Assembly (NCBI GenBank): GCA_012517405.1
Contig: JAAYVB010000044.1
Location: forward strand, 1-64,000
DNA: 64,000 bases
Source: Propionibacterium sp.
Lineage (GTDB): Bacteria > Actinomycetota > Actinomycetes > Propionibacteriales > Propionibacteriaceae
Direction: 5' to 3'
This document shows positions 38,001 to 47,401 of the stretch, one piece after another. Every line of letters begins with the position of its first letter. Position 1 is the first letter of the stretch. A model generated the notes under the pieces. The model was given only the letters and a program-made list of their open reading frames with translations, was not told the DNA's origin and did no database searches. A program made the position numbers and the translations under genes.

Positions 38001-39357
38001 GCACCACTCCGGCAGGCCCCGGCGGCGTCAGATCGACGAGCCCCGGCTGATCGCTTTCGACGCGCTGCGCGCGGTCAACGCCGACGGTGCCTACGCCAAC
38101 CTGGTCACCGCAGACCTGACCGCCGGCCTGTACCCCCGCGACGCCGGATTCGTCATCGAACTGGTGCACGGCACCTGCCGCCTGCAGGGCAGCTACGACA
38201 CCATCATCGAGGCTGCAGCCGGACGCCCACTGTCGAGCCTGCAGTCGGCCGTGGTCGACGTGCTGCGGCTGGCCTGCCATCAGTTGTTCCGGATGCGGGT
38301 ACCGCAGCATGCCGCGGTGGCATCCAGCGTCGATCTCGCCGGGGTCGCGATCTCCGAGCGGGTCACCGGCCTGGTCAACGCCGTCGTCCGCAAGCTGTCC
38401 GCGAAGACCTTCGATCAGTGGTGCGACCTGCTCAGCGACGACCTGAGCCCCCGCGCCGAACTGGCACTGCGCTACGGACACCCGCTGTGGATCGTGGACG
38501 CGCTCGCCGATGCCTTGGGTGACGACGACGAACTCGTCAGCCTCCTGAAGGCCGACAACGAACCGCCGGTGCCGATGCTGGTGGTGCGTCCGGGCCTGGC
38601 CAAACGCAGGGAGCTGATGACCGACGGCGCGCGCCGGGCCCGCTGGTCGCTGTGGGGTGTGGAACGGCCCGGAAATCCCGGCGAACTGCCGGCGATCCGG
38701 CAGGGCCGGGCGGGGGTGCAGGACGAGGGCAGCCAGCTGGTGATCCAGGCGGCGACCGCCGTGACGCCGCGTCCAGCCGGGCCGTGGCTCGACATGTGTG
38801 CGGGGCCGGGCGGCAAGTCGGCCCTGCTGCGCGGACTGTGCCCGAGTCTGCTGGTCGCTGCCGAACCCCAGGCTCACCGCGCCGAGCTTGTCGCGCGGGC
38901 GCTGCGAGCCTATCCGGGCGGCTATCAGGTGATCATCGCCGACGGACGCGAACCCGCCTGGGCTGCCGGATCGATGGCGCTGACGCTGGCCGACGTGCCC
39001 TGCACCGGCCTGGGAGCGTTGCGCAGACGCCCGGAATCGCGCTGGCGCCGAGAGCCGGAGCAGGTGGGCGAGTTGGCGCGGCTGCAACGCGAGCTGCTCG
39101 ATCAGGCGATCGCGTCCACCATGACGGGGGGAATCGTCGCCTACGTGACCTGTTCACCACACCGCGCCGAGACCGTCGAGGTGGTTGCCCGGGCCAGCGG
39201 CGTCGAGGTGCTGGATGCCCCCGCCTTGCTACCCGAGGTGCCCAGAGCGGCCAGCCGACTGGACGACCGCTTCATCCAGCTGTGGCCGCATATCCACGGC
39301 ACCGACGCGATGTTCTGCGCCCTGCTGCGCCGCACCGGCGACACCGCCGGCGAATAG
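37993..39357 (+). CDS. rsmB: 16S rRNA m5C967 methyltransferase RsmB
   Basis: 454 residues. The N-terminal ~140 residues are a NusB-like RNA-binding domain (RLIAFDALRAVNADGAYAN). The C-terminal SAM methyltransferase has DMCAGPGGKSALL, the catalytic cysteine pair in DVPCTGLGALRRRPE and VTCSPHRAE. The fmt–rsmB–rpe order is common in actinobacteria. Confidence 0.95.
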   Translation: MAEHHSGRPRRRQIDEPRLIAFDALRAVNADGAYANLVTADLTAGLYPRDAGFVIELVHGTCRLQGSYDTIIEAAAGRPLSSLQSAVVDVLRLACHQLFRMRVPQHAAVASSVDLAGVAISERVTGLVNAVVRKLSAKTFDQWCDLLSDDLSPRAELALRYGHPLWIVDALADALGDDDELVSLLKADNEPPVPMLVVRPGLAKRRELMTDGARRARWSLWGVERPGNPGELPAIRQGRAGVQDEGSQLVIQAATAVTPRPAGPWLDMCAGPGGKSALLRGLCPSLLVAAEPQAHRAELVARALRAYPGGYQVIIADGREPAWAAGSMALTLADVPCTGLGALRRRPESRWRREPEQVGELARLQRELLDQAIASTMTGGIVAYVTCSPHRAETVEVVARASGVEVLDAPALLPEVPRAASRLDDRFIQLWPHIHGTDAMFCALLRRTGDTAGE

Positions 39358-39386
39358 ACAGCCAGCAGCGAACCGGAGTGCTCCGA

Positions 39387-39392
39387 TAGACT
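39387..39392 (+). promoter_or_regulatory. -10 element, leaderless start of rpe
   Basis: TAGACT ends 6 nt before GTG 39399, which favours that codon over the ATG at 39405. Confidence 0.5.
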
Positions 39393-39398
39393 GCGCGG

Positions 39399-40064
39399 GT
39401 GGCCATGAGAATCACTCCCAGCATCCTGAACGCCGATCTGGCTGACATCGCCAATGAGGTCGCCAGGGTACCCAGCTCCGACATGATCCACTTCGACGTG
39501 ATGGACAACCACTTCGTCCCGAATCTCACTCTCGGGCTGCCGGTGGTCGAGTCGCTCAAGAAGCACACCGCGACTCCGATCGATGTGCATCTGATGATCG
39601 AGGACGCCGACACCTGGGCACCGCAGTATGCCGAACTGGGCTGCGAGTCGGTCACCTTCCACGCCGAGGCCGCGAAGGCACCGATCCGGTTGGCCCGCGA
39701 GTTGCGCAGGCTCGGATCGCGCGCAGCCATGGCGCTCAAACCGGCCACCCCGATCGAGCCCTACGCCGACATCATCACCGAATTCGACATGATCTTGCTG
39801 ATGACCGTCGAACCGGGCTTCGGCGGCCAGAGCTTCCTCGACTCGGTGCTACCCAAGATCCGCCGCACCCGCGAACTGGTCCGCAAGACCGGCCAGGAGA
39901 TCTGGATCCAGGTCGACGGGGGAGTGTCAGTGGACACCATCGGCCGGGCCGCCGAGGCCGGCGCGGACGTCTTCGTGGCAGGCACCGCGGTCTACCGGGC
40001 GGGCGATCCCGACGCCATGGTCAACCAGCTGCGCGATCTGGCCATCACGGCCTGCGCTCACTGA
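39399..40064 (+). CDS. rpe: Ribulose-phosphate 3-epimerase
   Basis: 221 residues, TIM barrel. [16 protein letters not shown], the metal-binding [24 protein letters not shown]-like [23 protein letters not shown] and QVDGGVS are all present. It interconverts ribulose-5-P and xylulose-5-P in the pentose phosphate pathway. Three bases separate its stop from the convergent gene. Confidence 0.97.
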   Translation: MAMRITPSILNADLADIANEVARVPSSDMIHFDVMDNHFVPNLTLGLPVVESLKKHTATPIDVHLMIEDADTWAPQYAELGCESVTFHAEAAKAPIRLARELRRLGSRAAMALKPATPIEPYADIITEFDMILLMTVEPGFGGQSFLDSVLPKIRRTRELVRKTGQEIWIQVDGGVSVDTIGRAAEAGADVFVAGTAVYRAGDPDAMVNQLRDLAITACAH

Positions 40065-40067
40065 GTC

Positions 40068-41069
40068 TCACTGAGCCTGACCCAGCCGGTGGATCAGCCC
40101 GCTGGTGGCCCCCGCCGGTAGCACGGTGAGCAGCAGCCAGACTGCTATCGGCTGCTCGAGATAGACATTGGCCGCGCCCACAATGCCGTAGACAGCGCGC
40201 CCGTCGTAGTAGCCGAGCGCGTACACCAGCCAGATCAGCAGCGACACCGCGACCGCGAGCAGCCAGAACCATCGCCCGCGCGCGATCGGGAAGCGGCTCG
40301 CCAGCCGGGAAATCTCGGACCGTCCGGCGATCTGGAAGAAGACCATCCAGATCACATAGTGCATGGCCTGCAGATAGCTGAAGACCACCAGGAAGCGCAC
40401 GGCCATTTCGGGGCTGGAGTGCGGCTGGGCGGCGCTGGCCAGCACGAATGCGGGATCGGCGAGGGTGGTGATGAACGGCGGCGGCACAGCGTTGATGAGC
40501 GGGTCGACCACACCGGCCAGGATCACGGCCGGGACGACCAGCGCCCAGCTGAGGTTGATCGCGGTGAACGCCAGGCCCGATCCCGGACGGCGGCGGCGTG
40601 CCCAGTCCCACAGGAAGATCAACGGGACGAGGTTGTGCGCATGAGTGAGCAGGTGCCAATACCAGGGCAGTTCGAGGAATGCCGCGATACCGATGACAGC
40701 AACGGGCACGATCACCAGATAGCGCAGACGCCCTGTCAGGCCGATCCAAAGCGCAGTTGCGAGGATGGCCATGCTGCCGCCCAGTTCGAGCCGGTGCCCC
40801 AGGCCGGGACTGAGCGCGGTCACGACGCGAACCAGCGCCATGGTCGCGACGATCACCACCAGCAGCCAGCCGGTCGTCTCCGTGACAGCATCACTGATGC
40901 GCCCTGCCAGGTAGCGCAGGGCACACAAGACATGTGCGCTGCCGAGCACCATGACGCCGATGACGTTGACGGCGAACGGCTGGCTGATGGCAACAGCAGT
41001 CAGCACGACGGCTGCAGCGAGCAGCGCCGCCCCGGGAAGGACGAGCGGATTGCGGGCAGGTTCAGGCAC
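40068..41069 (-). CDS. Polytopic membrane protein of unknown function
   Basis: 333 residues with about nine or ten hydrophobic segments. Histidines sit at the edges of helices in GSAHVLCALRYLAG, LTHAHNLVPLIFLWDW and YLQAMHYVIWMVFFQ, a pattern suggestive of metal or haem binding, and a WYWH motif precedes the second. I do not recognise the family. It is the last gene of a minus-strand cluster starting at 42561, and overlaps the 45-residue protein upstream by 8 bp, indicating coupling. Confidence 0.75.
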   Translation of the reverse strand: MPEPARNPLVLPGAALLAAAVVLTAVAISQPFAVNVIGVMVLGSAHVLCALRYLAGRISDAVTETTGWLLVVIVATMALVRVVTALSPGLGHRLELGGSMAILATALWIGLTGRLRYLVIVPVAVIGIAAFLELPWYWHLLTHAHNLVPLIFLWDWARRRRPGSGLAFTAINLSWALVVPAVILAGVVDPLINAVPPPFITTLADPAFVLASAAQPHSSPEMAVRFLVVFSYLQAMHYVIWMVFFQIAGRSEISRLASRFPIARGRWFWLLAVAVSLLIWLVYALGYYDGRAVYGIVGAANVYLEQPIAVWLLLTVLPAGATSGLIHRLGQAQ

Positions 41070-41199
41070 GCGGACGCTTGCGGTAGTACACCGCCAAGGC
41101 GGCGAACAGCAGCACCGCGATCACCAGGGCAATGAGCAGCACGGGCACAGTCAGGCCTGTACTCGGAGCGGGGCCGGGGGCGATATCGAGCGGCAACAT
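41062..41199 (-). CDS. Small single-pass membrane protein (45 aa)
   Basis: From ATG 41199: a short proline-rich lead, one membrane helix (TVPVLLIALVIAVLLFAALAVYY) and a basic end (RKRPRA). There is no Shine-Dalgarno, but TACCCT ends 6 nt before the ATG, as at other leaderless starts here. Its stop overlaps the start of the 333-residue membrane protein by 8 bp, which supports a real, coupled gene. Confidence 0.6.
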   Translation of the reverse strand: MLPLDIAPGPAPSTGLTVPVLLIALVIAVLLFAALAVYYRKRPRA

Positions 41200-41203
41200 G
41201 GAT

Positions 41204-41704
41204 TCAGGGTAGCGGCTTGCGTGCCCTCGTCCATGCCCTGACATCACGATCCGACAACGCCAGCAGCATGAGAATGTCGAGCGCGAGGGTCAGCAGCGTG
41301 GTGTGCACGGTGATCTCGGCGCCGGAGGCGAAGTAGCTGATCGCCGAGGCCGTGATGCTCACACAGGTCAAGCTCATCACGAGCAGGCGTGCGGCATTGC
41401 TGCCCCGCCACATCAGCCAGGACACGATCAGCAGCAGCACGATCCAGGCGACCTGGAGCCCGACAATCACCTTCAGCACGGTGGCCGGCTCGACGCCCTC
41501 GAGTTCCAGTTCATTTTGCAGCTGGGGCCAGCCGGTGATCAGGCCGACGATGACGGACACACCGCCGATCGCCCGCAAGACCGACAGCAGCGCGCCGATC
41601 GTCAGCGCGCTGGGACGCTGTTTGGGTCTGGCCGTCGGCGCGTCCGCTTCGAAGAGGCTCACCGCAGGTTCGGTGGCATAGCGCTTGTCAGGTGCGTTGG
41701 TCAC
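41204..41704 (-). CDS. Small integral membrane protein of unknown function
   Basis: 166 residues: a polar N-terminus of ~30 residues, then four hydrophobic segments (about 33–57, 81–103, 108–128 and 132–152). The GTG start overlaps the stop of the LssY-C gene as GTGA, so the two are co-translated. Family not recognised. Confidence 0.75.
   Translation of the reverse strand: MTNAPDKRYATEPAVSLFEADAPTARPKQRPSALTIGALLSVLRAIGGVSVIVGLITGWPQLQNELELEGVEPATVLKVIVGLQVAWIVLLLIVSWLMWRGSNAARLLVMSLTCVSITASAISYFASGAEITVHTTLLTLALDILMLLALSDRDVRAWTRARKPLP
41206..41211 (-). promoter_or_regulatory. -10 element for the 45-aa protein
   Basis: TACCCT on the minus strand, inside the end of the upstream gene, 6 nt before ATG 41199. 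Confidence 0.4.
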
Positions 41705-42561
41705 GAGCCGTCCCCTATCGCGTGAAGCTTGCGGAGGTCGAGGATGGGCAAATCGCCATCGGTCTGGATGCTGTCGCCGCCGCCGTTGCGGGAGTGATAT
41801 CCGGCGGAGAAATCGACCAGCGTCTCGACGGTTGCCGCGTCATTGGCGGCCATCACCGTGGCCACGACGTGATCACGCTCCACGTCGATGTCGGCATCGA
41901 TCTTGTGGGTGATCTGCAAGGTGAACAGCGAAAACCCGACGGCCCGGTCGAAGGTACCGGCAGCGAGCCAGTCGACGCGCGTGCCACCGGGCAGCAGCCA
42001 GTCATCGGGCGTCCGCCAGAAGCGGACATGATGGCGCTTCGCGGGGTTGCCGGCAACCTCCTGCTGATAGGCCATGTCCTGGACGCGCCCGAACAGCAAC
42101 AGCGGACTCACCGGCGCCCGATCATAGCTGCGCCGTGCGATGGTGGAGGTAACGATCTTCCACGCCGAACCCATGGTGACCGGGTCGGCCAACGTCCAAC
42201 CGGCCCGAGCCATGGCCTCGCGCAGCTGTGCGTCGCTGCCGCGGACCGCGAGATTCACCGGGTCGCCGAGCAGGCCGTCACTGGTGCGGGTACGGCCGAT
42301 GAAATAGTCGGGCACATAGATCGCAGTGAAGATCCGGTGCAGCCTGGGCAACGCCAGGTAGGCGAGCATCACCCAGAAGACCAGAAAGAAGGCAATGCCC
42401 AGCCAGCCGAGTTTGAAGCTCTCGGTGAGCAGCAGCCAGGCCAACCAGATTGCTGCTAGGCCGGCATAGACGAAGAAGAACTCATCAAGGATCGCCGTAA
42501 CCGATATCCGTCTGGTTCGCCTGGGCGGTCGCGTTTCAATAGCCGTGTGCTCGTCGCCCAT
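41701..42561 (-). CDS. LssY-C domain membrane protein
   Basis: 286 residues. Two N-terminal membrane helices (about 27–45 and 50–72) are followed by a soluble LssY-C-type domain: GDPVNLAVRGSDAQLREAMARAGW, VSPLLLFGRVQDMAYQ and KRHHVRFW are its recognisable stretches. The domain is known from the Legionella LssY/phosphatase context but has no established activity. It leads the minus-strand cluster and has a leaderless-type promoter overlapping that of the divergent gene at 42599. Confidence 0.8.
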   Translation of the reverse strand: MGDEHTAIETRPPRRTRRISVTAILDEFFFVYAGLAAIWLAWLLLTESFKLGWLGIAFFLVFWVMLAYLALPRLHRIFTAIYVPDYFIGRTRTSDGLLGDPVNLAVRGSDAQLREAMARAGWTLADPVTMGSAWKIVTSTIARRSYDRAPVSPLLLFGRVQDMAYQQEVAGNPAKRHHVRFWRTPDDWLLPGGTRVDWLAAGTFDRAVGFSLFTLQITHKIDADIDVERDHVVATVMAANDAATVETLVDFSAGYHSRNGGGDSIQTDGDLPILDLRKLHAIGDGS

Positions 42562-42567
42562 GCTCTC

Positions 42568-42573
42568 AGGCTA
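42568..42573 (-). promoter_or_regulatory. -10 element of LssY-C gene
   Basis: TAGCCT on the minus strand, 6 nt before ATG 42561. Confidence 0.5.
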
Positions 42574-42586
42574 GCCGCGCGATGAC

Positions 42587-42592
42587 TAGGAT
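42587..42592 (+). promoter_or_regulatory. -10 element of the 120-aa membrane protein gene
   Basis: TAGGAT, 6 nt before ATG 42599. Its -35 region would fall on the divergent -10 at 42568–42573. Confidence 0.5.
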
Positions 42593-42598
42593 CGGCGA

Positions 42599-42961
42599 AT
42601 GCAGCACTGGTTGGTCGCCTACCTGATCACCTGTGCTGTCGAGATACCCATCATCATGGCCATGGTCCGGGGCCTGCACTGGCGCTCGACGGCCACCCAC
42701 CCGCGACTCGACCTCGCCGCCATGGCCTGGGCGCTACAGCTCACCCATCCGATCTTGTGGCTGGTCAATCCGGTGTTCCCGGCCGGAACCGCGGTCGCCG
42801 AGGCACTCATCGTCCTGGTCGAGGCGGGCGGCATCTACTGGTGGGCCGCCGCGCGGGCGGGCGTATCTCGGGGCACGCACACCCGTTGGTGGTGCCTGCT
42901 GATCGCGTTCACCGCGAATGCCGCCTCATTCTTGCTGGGTCTGCTGCTGGTCCTGCTATGA
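42599..42961 (+). CDS. Small polytopic membrane protein of unknown function
   Basis: 120 residues with about four hydrophobic segments: residues 5–22, 42–60, 63–88 and 97–119. A HWLVAYLITCAVEIP start with a charged residue inside the first helix is distinctive. It is convergent with the PAC2 gene (6-bp overlap). Family not recognised. Confidence 0.7.
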   Translation: MQHWLVAYLITCAVEIPIIMAMVRGLHWRSTATHPRLDLAAMAWALQLTHPILWLVNPVFPAGTAVAEALIVLVEAGGIYWWAAARAGVSRGTHTRWWCLLIAFTANAASFLLGLLLVLL

Positions 42962-43801
42962 CTGCGGGCCGGGCCCATCAGTTCCGCGCCGGCGCAGATA
43001 GCGTTCGAATTCCCGGGCGATCGAATCACCGGTGGCTTGCGGCAGTCCGGTCTCGTCCTGCTGAGCCTCCAACGACTCGATGTACTCGCTGATCTCGGTA
43101 TCCTCGGCGGCCAGCTCGTCGACCCCACGCTGCCAGGCACGCGCCAGTTCGGGCAGGTCGTCCAGCCGCAGCGCCACGTCCAGCAGGTCCTCGAGCCTGG
43201 CCAGCAGAGCCAGCGTCGCCTTCGGGTTCGGGGGAGCGGCCACATAGTGCGGAACCGACGCCCACAGCGAAACCTCCCGCAGCCCGGCGCGGTGGCAGGC
43301 GTCCCCGAGCACCCCGGTGATCCCGGTCGGACCTTCATAGCCCGACGGCTCCAGCCCCAGCGACTTCGCCAAGCCGGTGTCCGAGGTGTTGCCGGTCACC
43401 GGCAGCGGACGCGAATGCGGCGAATCGGTCAGCATCGCACCCAGCAGGATGACCATTTCGGGCTCGAAACTGCGGAACGCCGAAACCAGCGTGCCGCAGA
43501 ATCGCTGCCAGTGCAGATTGGGCTCGGGCCCCGACACCAGCAGCACATCACGCTCGGGCAGGTGAGCCACCCGCACCGACGCCGACGGCCACACGACCTC
43601 GCGTCCGTCATCGGTCTCGACCACCCGGGGGCGGACGATCTGATAGTCGTAGTAGTCGTCCGAATCGATCTCGAAGACGATCTCGGTCGGATATGTCTCA
43701 GCCAGGTGCTCGACGACTGCCGTCGCCGCGTCCGCAGCGTCGTTCCAGCCTTCGAATGCCACCACGACCACCGGCCGGGTGTACTGTCCGCGTCCTGCCA
43801 T
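42956..43801 (-). CDS. PAC2-family protein
   Basis: 281 residues. RPVVVVAFEGWNDAADAATAVVEHL and the YDYQIVRPRV and GAMLTDSPHSRPLPVTG segments identify the PAC2 (proteasome assembly chaperone 2-like) superfamily, frequent in actinobacteria. Its function in bacteria is unproven; the genome also encodes a 20S proteasome (57224–58659), so a chaperone role is possible but not shown. The C-terminal ~60 residues are acidic. Confidence 0.88.
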   Translation of the reverse strand: MAGRGQYTRPVVVVAFEGWNDAADAATAVVEHLAETYPTEIVFEIDSDDYYDYQIVRPRVVETDDGREVVWPSASVRVAHLPERDVLLVSGPEPNLHWQRFCGTLVSAFRSFEPEMVILLGAMLTDSPHSRPLPVTGNTSDTGLAKSLGLEPSGYEGPTGITGVLGDACHRAGLREVSLWASVPHYVAAPPNPKATLALLARLEDLLDVALRLDDLPELARAWQRGVDELAAEDTEISEYIESLEAQQDETGLPQATGDSIAREFERYLRRRGTDGPGPQS

Positions 43802-43807
43802 AGATCA

Positions 43808-43813
43808 ACCCTA
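43808..43813 (-). promoter_or_regulatory. -10 element of PAC2 gene
   Basis: TAGGGT on the minus strand, 6 nt before ATG 43801. Confidence 0.5.
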
Positions 43814-43882
43814 GCCCTGCCCCGGGATCTGCCCACCGCGAAAGCCGCCTGGGCATCCGGCCGCAGGGCAGCATATCGTCGC

Positions 43883-43888
43883 TATCCT
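43883..43888 (+). promoter_or_regulatory. -10 element, leaderless start of metH
   Basis: TATCCT ends 7 nt before GTG 43896. The spacing leaves no room for a cobalamin riboswitch. Confidence 0.5.
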
Positions 43889-43895
43889 TGGCGAC

Positions 43896-46800
43896 GTGCC
43901 TGCTGACATTCGAGATCACCTGTTCCGCCGTGTGCTGGTTGCCGACGGAGCCATGGGCACCATGCTGCAAGGTTTTGATCTCTCGCTCGAGGACTTCGAG
44001 GGCTACGAGGGCTGCAACGAGGTACTCAACCGCTCGCGTCCCGATGTGGTGGCCGACATTCACCGCGCCTACTTCGGTGTCGGCAGTGACTGCGTCGAGA
44101 CCAACACCTTCGGCGCGAACTATGCGGCTCTGAACGAGTACGGCATCAGCGATCAGATCGCGGAGTTGGCCGAGGCGGGCGCCCGGATCGCCCGGCAGGT
44201 GGCCGACGAGTTCAGCACGGACGATCGGCCACGTTTCGTGCTCGGCAGTGTGGGGCCCGGCACCAAACTGCCCACCCTGGGCCATATCGAGGCGGTCACC
44301 TTGCGTGATGCCTACCAGACGCAGGTCGAGGCCATGATCCGCGGCGGCATCGATGCAGTCCAGATCGAGACCTGCCAAGACCTGCAACAGGCCAAGGCCG
44401 CGGTGATCGGCGCCAAGCGGGCCCGCGCGGCATCCGGTGCCGACGACCTGCCGATCTTCGTGTCGATCACCGTCGAGACCACCGGGTCGATGCTGCTGGG
44501 CAGCGAGATCGGCGCCGCGCTGGCAACCCTCGCGCCGTTGGGCATCGACATTCTGGGACTCAACTGCGCGACCGGTCCAGCCGAGATGGGTGAGCATCTG
44601 CGCTATCTCGCGCGCCATGCGGGTATCGGCCTGTCGGCGATGCCCAACGCCGGTCTGCCCGAGTTGACCGCCGAGGGTGCGCGCTATCCGCTGCAGCCGG
44701 ACGAACTGGCTTGTGCCTTGGACGACTACGTCGACGAGTGCGGCCTGGCCCTGGTGGGCGGATGCTGCGGCACCACCCCCGAACACATCCGTCAGCTCGT
44801 TGAGGCCATCGGCCCGCAGCGCCCGGTCAAGCAGCGCACCCCCCAGGTGATCAACGCGGTGGCCTCGCTGTATTCCGATGTCGCGCTGAAACAAGACACC
44901 AGCTATCTGGCGATCGGGGAGCGCACCAACGCGAACGGTTCGAAGGCCTTCCGCGAGGCGATGCTCGCGGGCAACTGGGACGAGTGCGTCCAGATCGGAC
45001 GCGACCAGTCCCGTTCCGGGGCACACGTCGTCGATCTGTGTGTCGACTATGTCGGACGCGACGGGGCCGAGGACATGGTCGAACTCGCGTCCAGGTTCGC
45101 CGGCGCGGTGACCTTGCCGGTGATGCTCGACTCGACCGAGCCCGCCGTGATCGAAGCCGGTCTCAATCATCTTCCGGGCCGGGCCATCATCAACTCGGTC
45201 AACTTCGAAGACGGCGACGGCCCGAACTCCCGCTTCCAGCGGGTGATGCCGCTGGTCAAGGAGCATGGCGCCGCGGTCGTGGCGTTGACCATCGACGAGC
45301 AGGGCCAGGCCCGCACCACCGAATGGAAGGTGCAAGTCGCCGAGCGGCTCATAGCTACGCTCACCAACGACTGGGGCATCGATGAGGGCGACATCCTTGT
45401 CGACTGCCTCACCTTCCCCATCGCCACCGGCCAGGAGGAGACCCGGCGCGACGGACTGGCCACCATCGAGGCGATCCGCCGGCTCAAGGCCGCGCATCCG
45501 AGGGTGGGGACCACGCTCGGGGTTTCCAATATCAGCTTCGGTCTGAACCCGGCAGCGCGCGTGGTCCTGAACAGTGTCTTCCTCGACGAGTGTGTCAAAG
45601 CCGGGCTCGATTCCGCGATCGTCAGCGTCGCGAAGATCATGCCGACCGACCGCATCCCGGATGAGCGTTATCAGACCGCACTCGACCTGATCTATGACCG
45701 GCGCAGCGAGAACTACGATCCGCTGTCCACTTTCCTGGATCTTTTCGAAGGCGTCACCGCGGCTTCGTTGCGAGAGCAGCGGGAGGCCGAGCTGGCCACG
45801 TTGTCGCTGTCGGAGCGCTTGGCCAGGCGCATTGTCGACGGCAATGACAAGGGCCTGGACGCCGACCTCGACGAAGCCTTGGCGACCAAACCGGCTCTGG
45901 ACATCATCAACGACGACCTGCTCGCCGGAATGAAGACGGTCGGTGAGCTCTTCGGCTCGGGTCAGATGCAGCTGCCGTTCGTGCTGCAGAGCGCGGAGAC
46001 GATGAAGAAGGCAGTCGCCTATCTGGAGCCTCACATGGATGCTTCGCAGGCCGGTGCGGGCAAGGGCACCTTGGTATTGGCAACCGTCAAGGGCGATGTC
46101 CATGACATCGGCAAGAACCTGGTCGACATCATCGTCTCGAACAACGGTTACACCGTGGTCAACCTGGGCATCAAGCAGCCGGTGTCGGCCATCGTCGAAG
46201 CCGCGGAGCAGCACCATGCCGATGTGATCGGCATGTCCGGGCTGCTGGTGAAGTCGACCCTGGTGATGAAGGACAACCTGCTCGAGCTCAACGACCGCGG
46301 GCTGGCCCGCAAGCTTCCGGTGATTCTCGGCGGTGCGGCGCTGACCAGGCCATTCGTCGACCAGGATCTGGCCGCGCTGTATGAGGGCACCGTCCGGTAC
46401 GCGAAGGACGCCTTCGAGGGCCTGAACCTCATGGACACCCTGATGGCCATCAAACGCGGTGAGCCGGGAGTCGAGCTCCCGCCGGTGCGTGAACGCCGGG
46501 TGAAGCCACGCAAGAACGACGATGAGCTGCCGCCCTTGGACGATGCCACGGTGCGCTCGGATGTGGCACGGCGCATCGACGTACCGGCCCCGCCGTTCTG
46601 GGGCAGTCGGGTGGTCAAGGGCATCCAGCTGAATGACGTGGTCGGTTTCCTCGACGAGAAGGCACTGTTCGTCGGACGCTGGGGCCTGCACGCGGTCCGT
46701 GGCGGCGCCACGGTTGCCGAACTCATCGAGTCGGAGGGACGACCCCGGCTGCGGGCGTTGCTCGACCTGATCCTGGCGGAGGGACTGAGCGAGTTCGCCG

Positions 46801-47384
46801 TGGTCTACGGCTATTTCCCCTGCTATTCGCAGGGCAACGATCTGGTGGTGCTCGATCCGGACGACCCGACGACCGAGAAGACCCGCTTCACGTTCCCGCG
46901 GCAGCCGCGCGATCGGCGGCTGTGCATCGCCGACTTCTTCCGAGATGCGGACGAGGCCGCCGAGCTGGGGCCGGACGTGTTGGCGTTGCAGCTGGTGACG
47001 ATGGGCAACCGGGTCTCGGAGGAGACTCAGCGGCTGTTCGAATCCGACAACTACCGTGAGTACCTGGAGTTGCACGGCCTGTCGGTACAGCTGGCCGAGG
47101 CGCTGGCCGAACTGTGGCACCAGCGGGTGCGCAGCGAACTCGGATTCGGGTCGGACGACGGTGACATCGCCGCTCAGATCGACGATCAGGCCTACCGGGG
47201 CAGCCGCTACAGCTTCGGCTACCCGGCCTGCCCGGATCTGGAGTTGCGCGAGCCGCTGTGCGGCCTGCTGGAGCCTGCCCGGATCAGCGTTGAGCTGTCG
47301 GAGGAGTATCAACTGCACCCCGAGCAGTCGACCGACGCGCTGATCGTCCATCACCCCGAGGCGAAGTATTTCGGAGTGCGCTAG
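43896..47384 (+). CDS. metH: Cobalamin-dependent methionine synthase
   Basis: 1162 residues with the full four-module order: homocysteine domain (zinc cysteines C224 and C290/C291 in LNCATGP and GGCCGTTPEHI), pterin-binding domain from about residue 340 (YLAIGERTNANGSKAF), cobalamin domain with axial His736 in KGDVHDIGKN, and C-terminal SAM-dependent activation domain (QVAEALAEL-like LAEALAELWHQRVRSELG, then RGSRYSFGYPACPDL). It methylates homocysteine using methyl-THF. A GGGTTAACCC palindrome and a short GC hairpin follow the stop codon. Confidence 0.98.
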   Translation: MPADIRDHLFRRVLVADGAMGTMLQGFDLSLEDFEGYEGCNEVLNRSRPDVVADIHRAYFGVGSDCVETNTFGANYAALNEYGISDQIAELAEAGARIARQVADEFSTDDRPRFVLGSVGPGTKLPTLGHIEAVTLRDAYQTQVEAMIRGGIDAVQIETCQDLQQAKAAVIGAKRARAASGADDLPIFVSITVETTGSMLLGSEIGAALATLAPLGIDILGLNCATGPAEMGEHLRYLARHAGIGLSAMPNAGLPELTAEGARYPLQPDELACALDDYVDECGLALVGGCCGTTPEHIRQLVEAIGPQRPVKQRTPQVINAVASLYSDVALKQDTSYLAIGERTNANGSKAFREAMLAGNWDECVQIGRDQSRSGAHVVDLCVDYVGRDGAEDMVELASRFAGAVTLPVMLDSTEPAVIEAGLNHLPGRAIINSVNFEDGDGPNSRFQRVMPLVKEHGAAVVALTIDEQGQARTTEWKVQVAERLIATLTNDWGIDEGDILVDCLTFPIATGQEETRRDGLATIEAIRRLKAAHPRVGTTLGVSNISFGLNPAARVVLNSVFLDECVKAGLDSAIVSVAKIMPTDRIPDERYQTALDLIYDRRSENYDPLSTFLDLFEGVTAASLREQREAELATLSLSERLARRIVDGNDKGLDADLDEALATKPALDIINDDLLAGMKTVGELFGSGQMQLPFVLQSAETMKKAVAYLEPHMDASQAGAGKGTLVLATVKGDVHDIGKNLVDIIVSNNGYTVVNLGIKQPVSAIVEAAEQHHADVIGMSGLLVKSTLVMKDNLLELNDRGLARKLPVILGGAALTRPFVDQDLAALYEGTVRYAKDAFEGLNLMDTLMAIKRGEPGVELPPVRERRVKPRKNDDELPPLDDATVRSDVARRIDVPAPPFWGSRVVKGIQLNDVVGFLDEKALFVGRWGLHAVRGGATVAELIESEGRPRLRALLDLILAEGLSEFAVVYGYFPCYSQGNDLVVLDPDDPTTEKTRFTFPRQPRDRRLCIADFFRDADEAAELGPDVLALQLVTMGNRVSEETQRLFESDNYREYLELHGLSVQLAEALAELWHQRVRSELGFGSDDGDIAAQIDDQAYRGSRYSFGYPACPDLELREPLCGLLEPARISVELSEEYQLHPEQSTDALIVHHPEAKYFGVR

Positions 47385-47401
47385 ATTCGTCAGGGTTAAC
47401 C

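Noticed and set aside
40054-40080. Repeated TCACTGAG around the rpe stop codon
   Set aside because: Two short copies at the junction of convergent genes; too short to call a repeat element or att site.
43802-43895. Possible cobalamin riboswitch before metH
   Set aside because: Only 94 bp separate the divergent genes, both with -10 elements at their start codons; there is no room and no B12-box-like sequence.
43698-47354. 1218-codon open frame on the minus strand
   Set aside because: Antisense to metH, which has every expected domain and catalytic residue.
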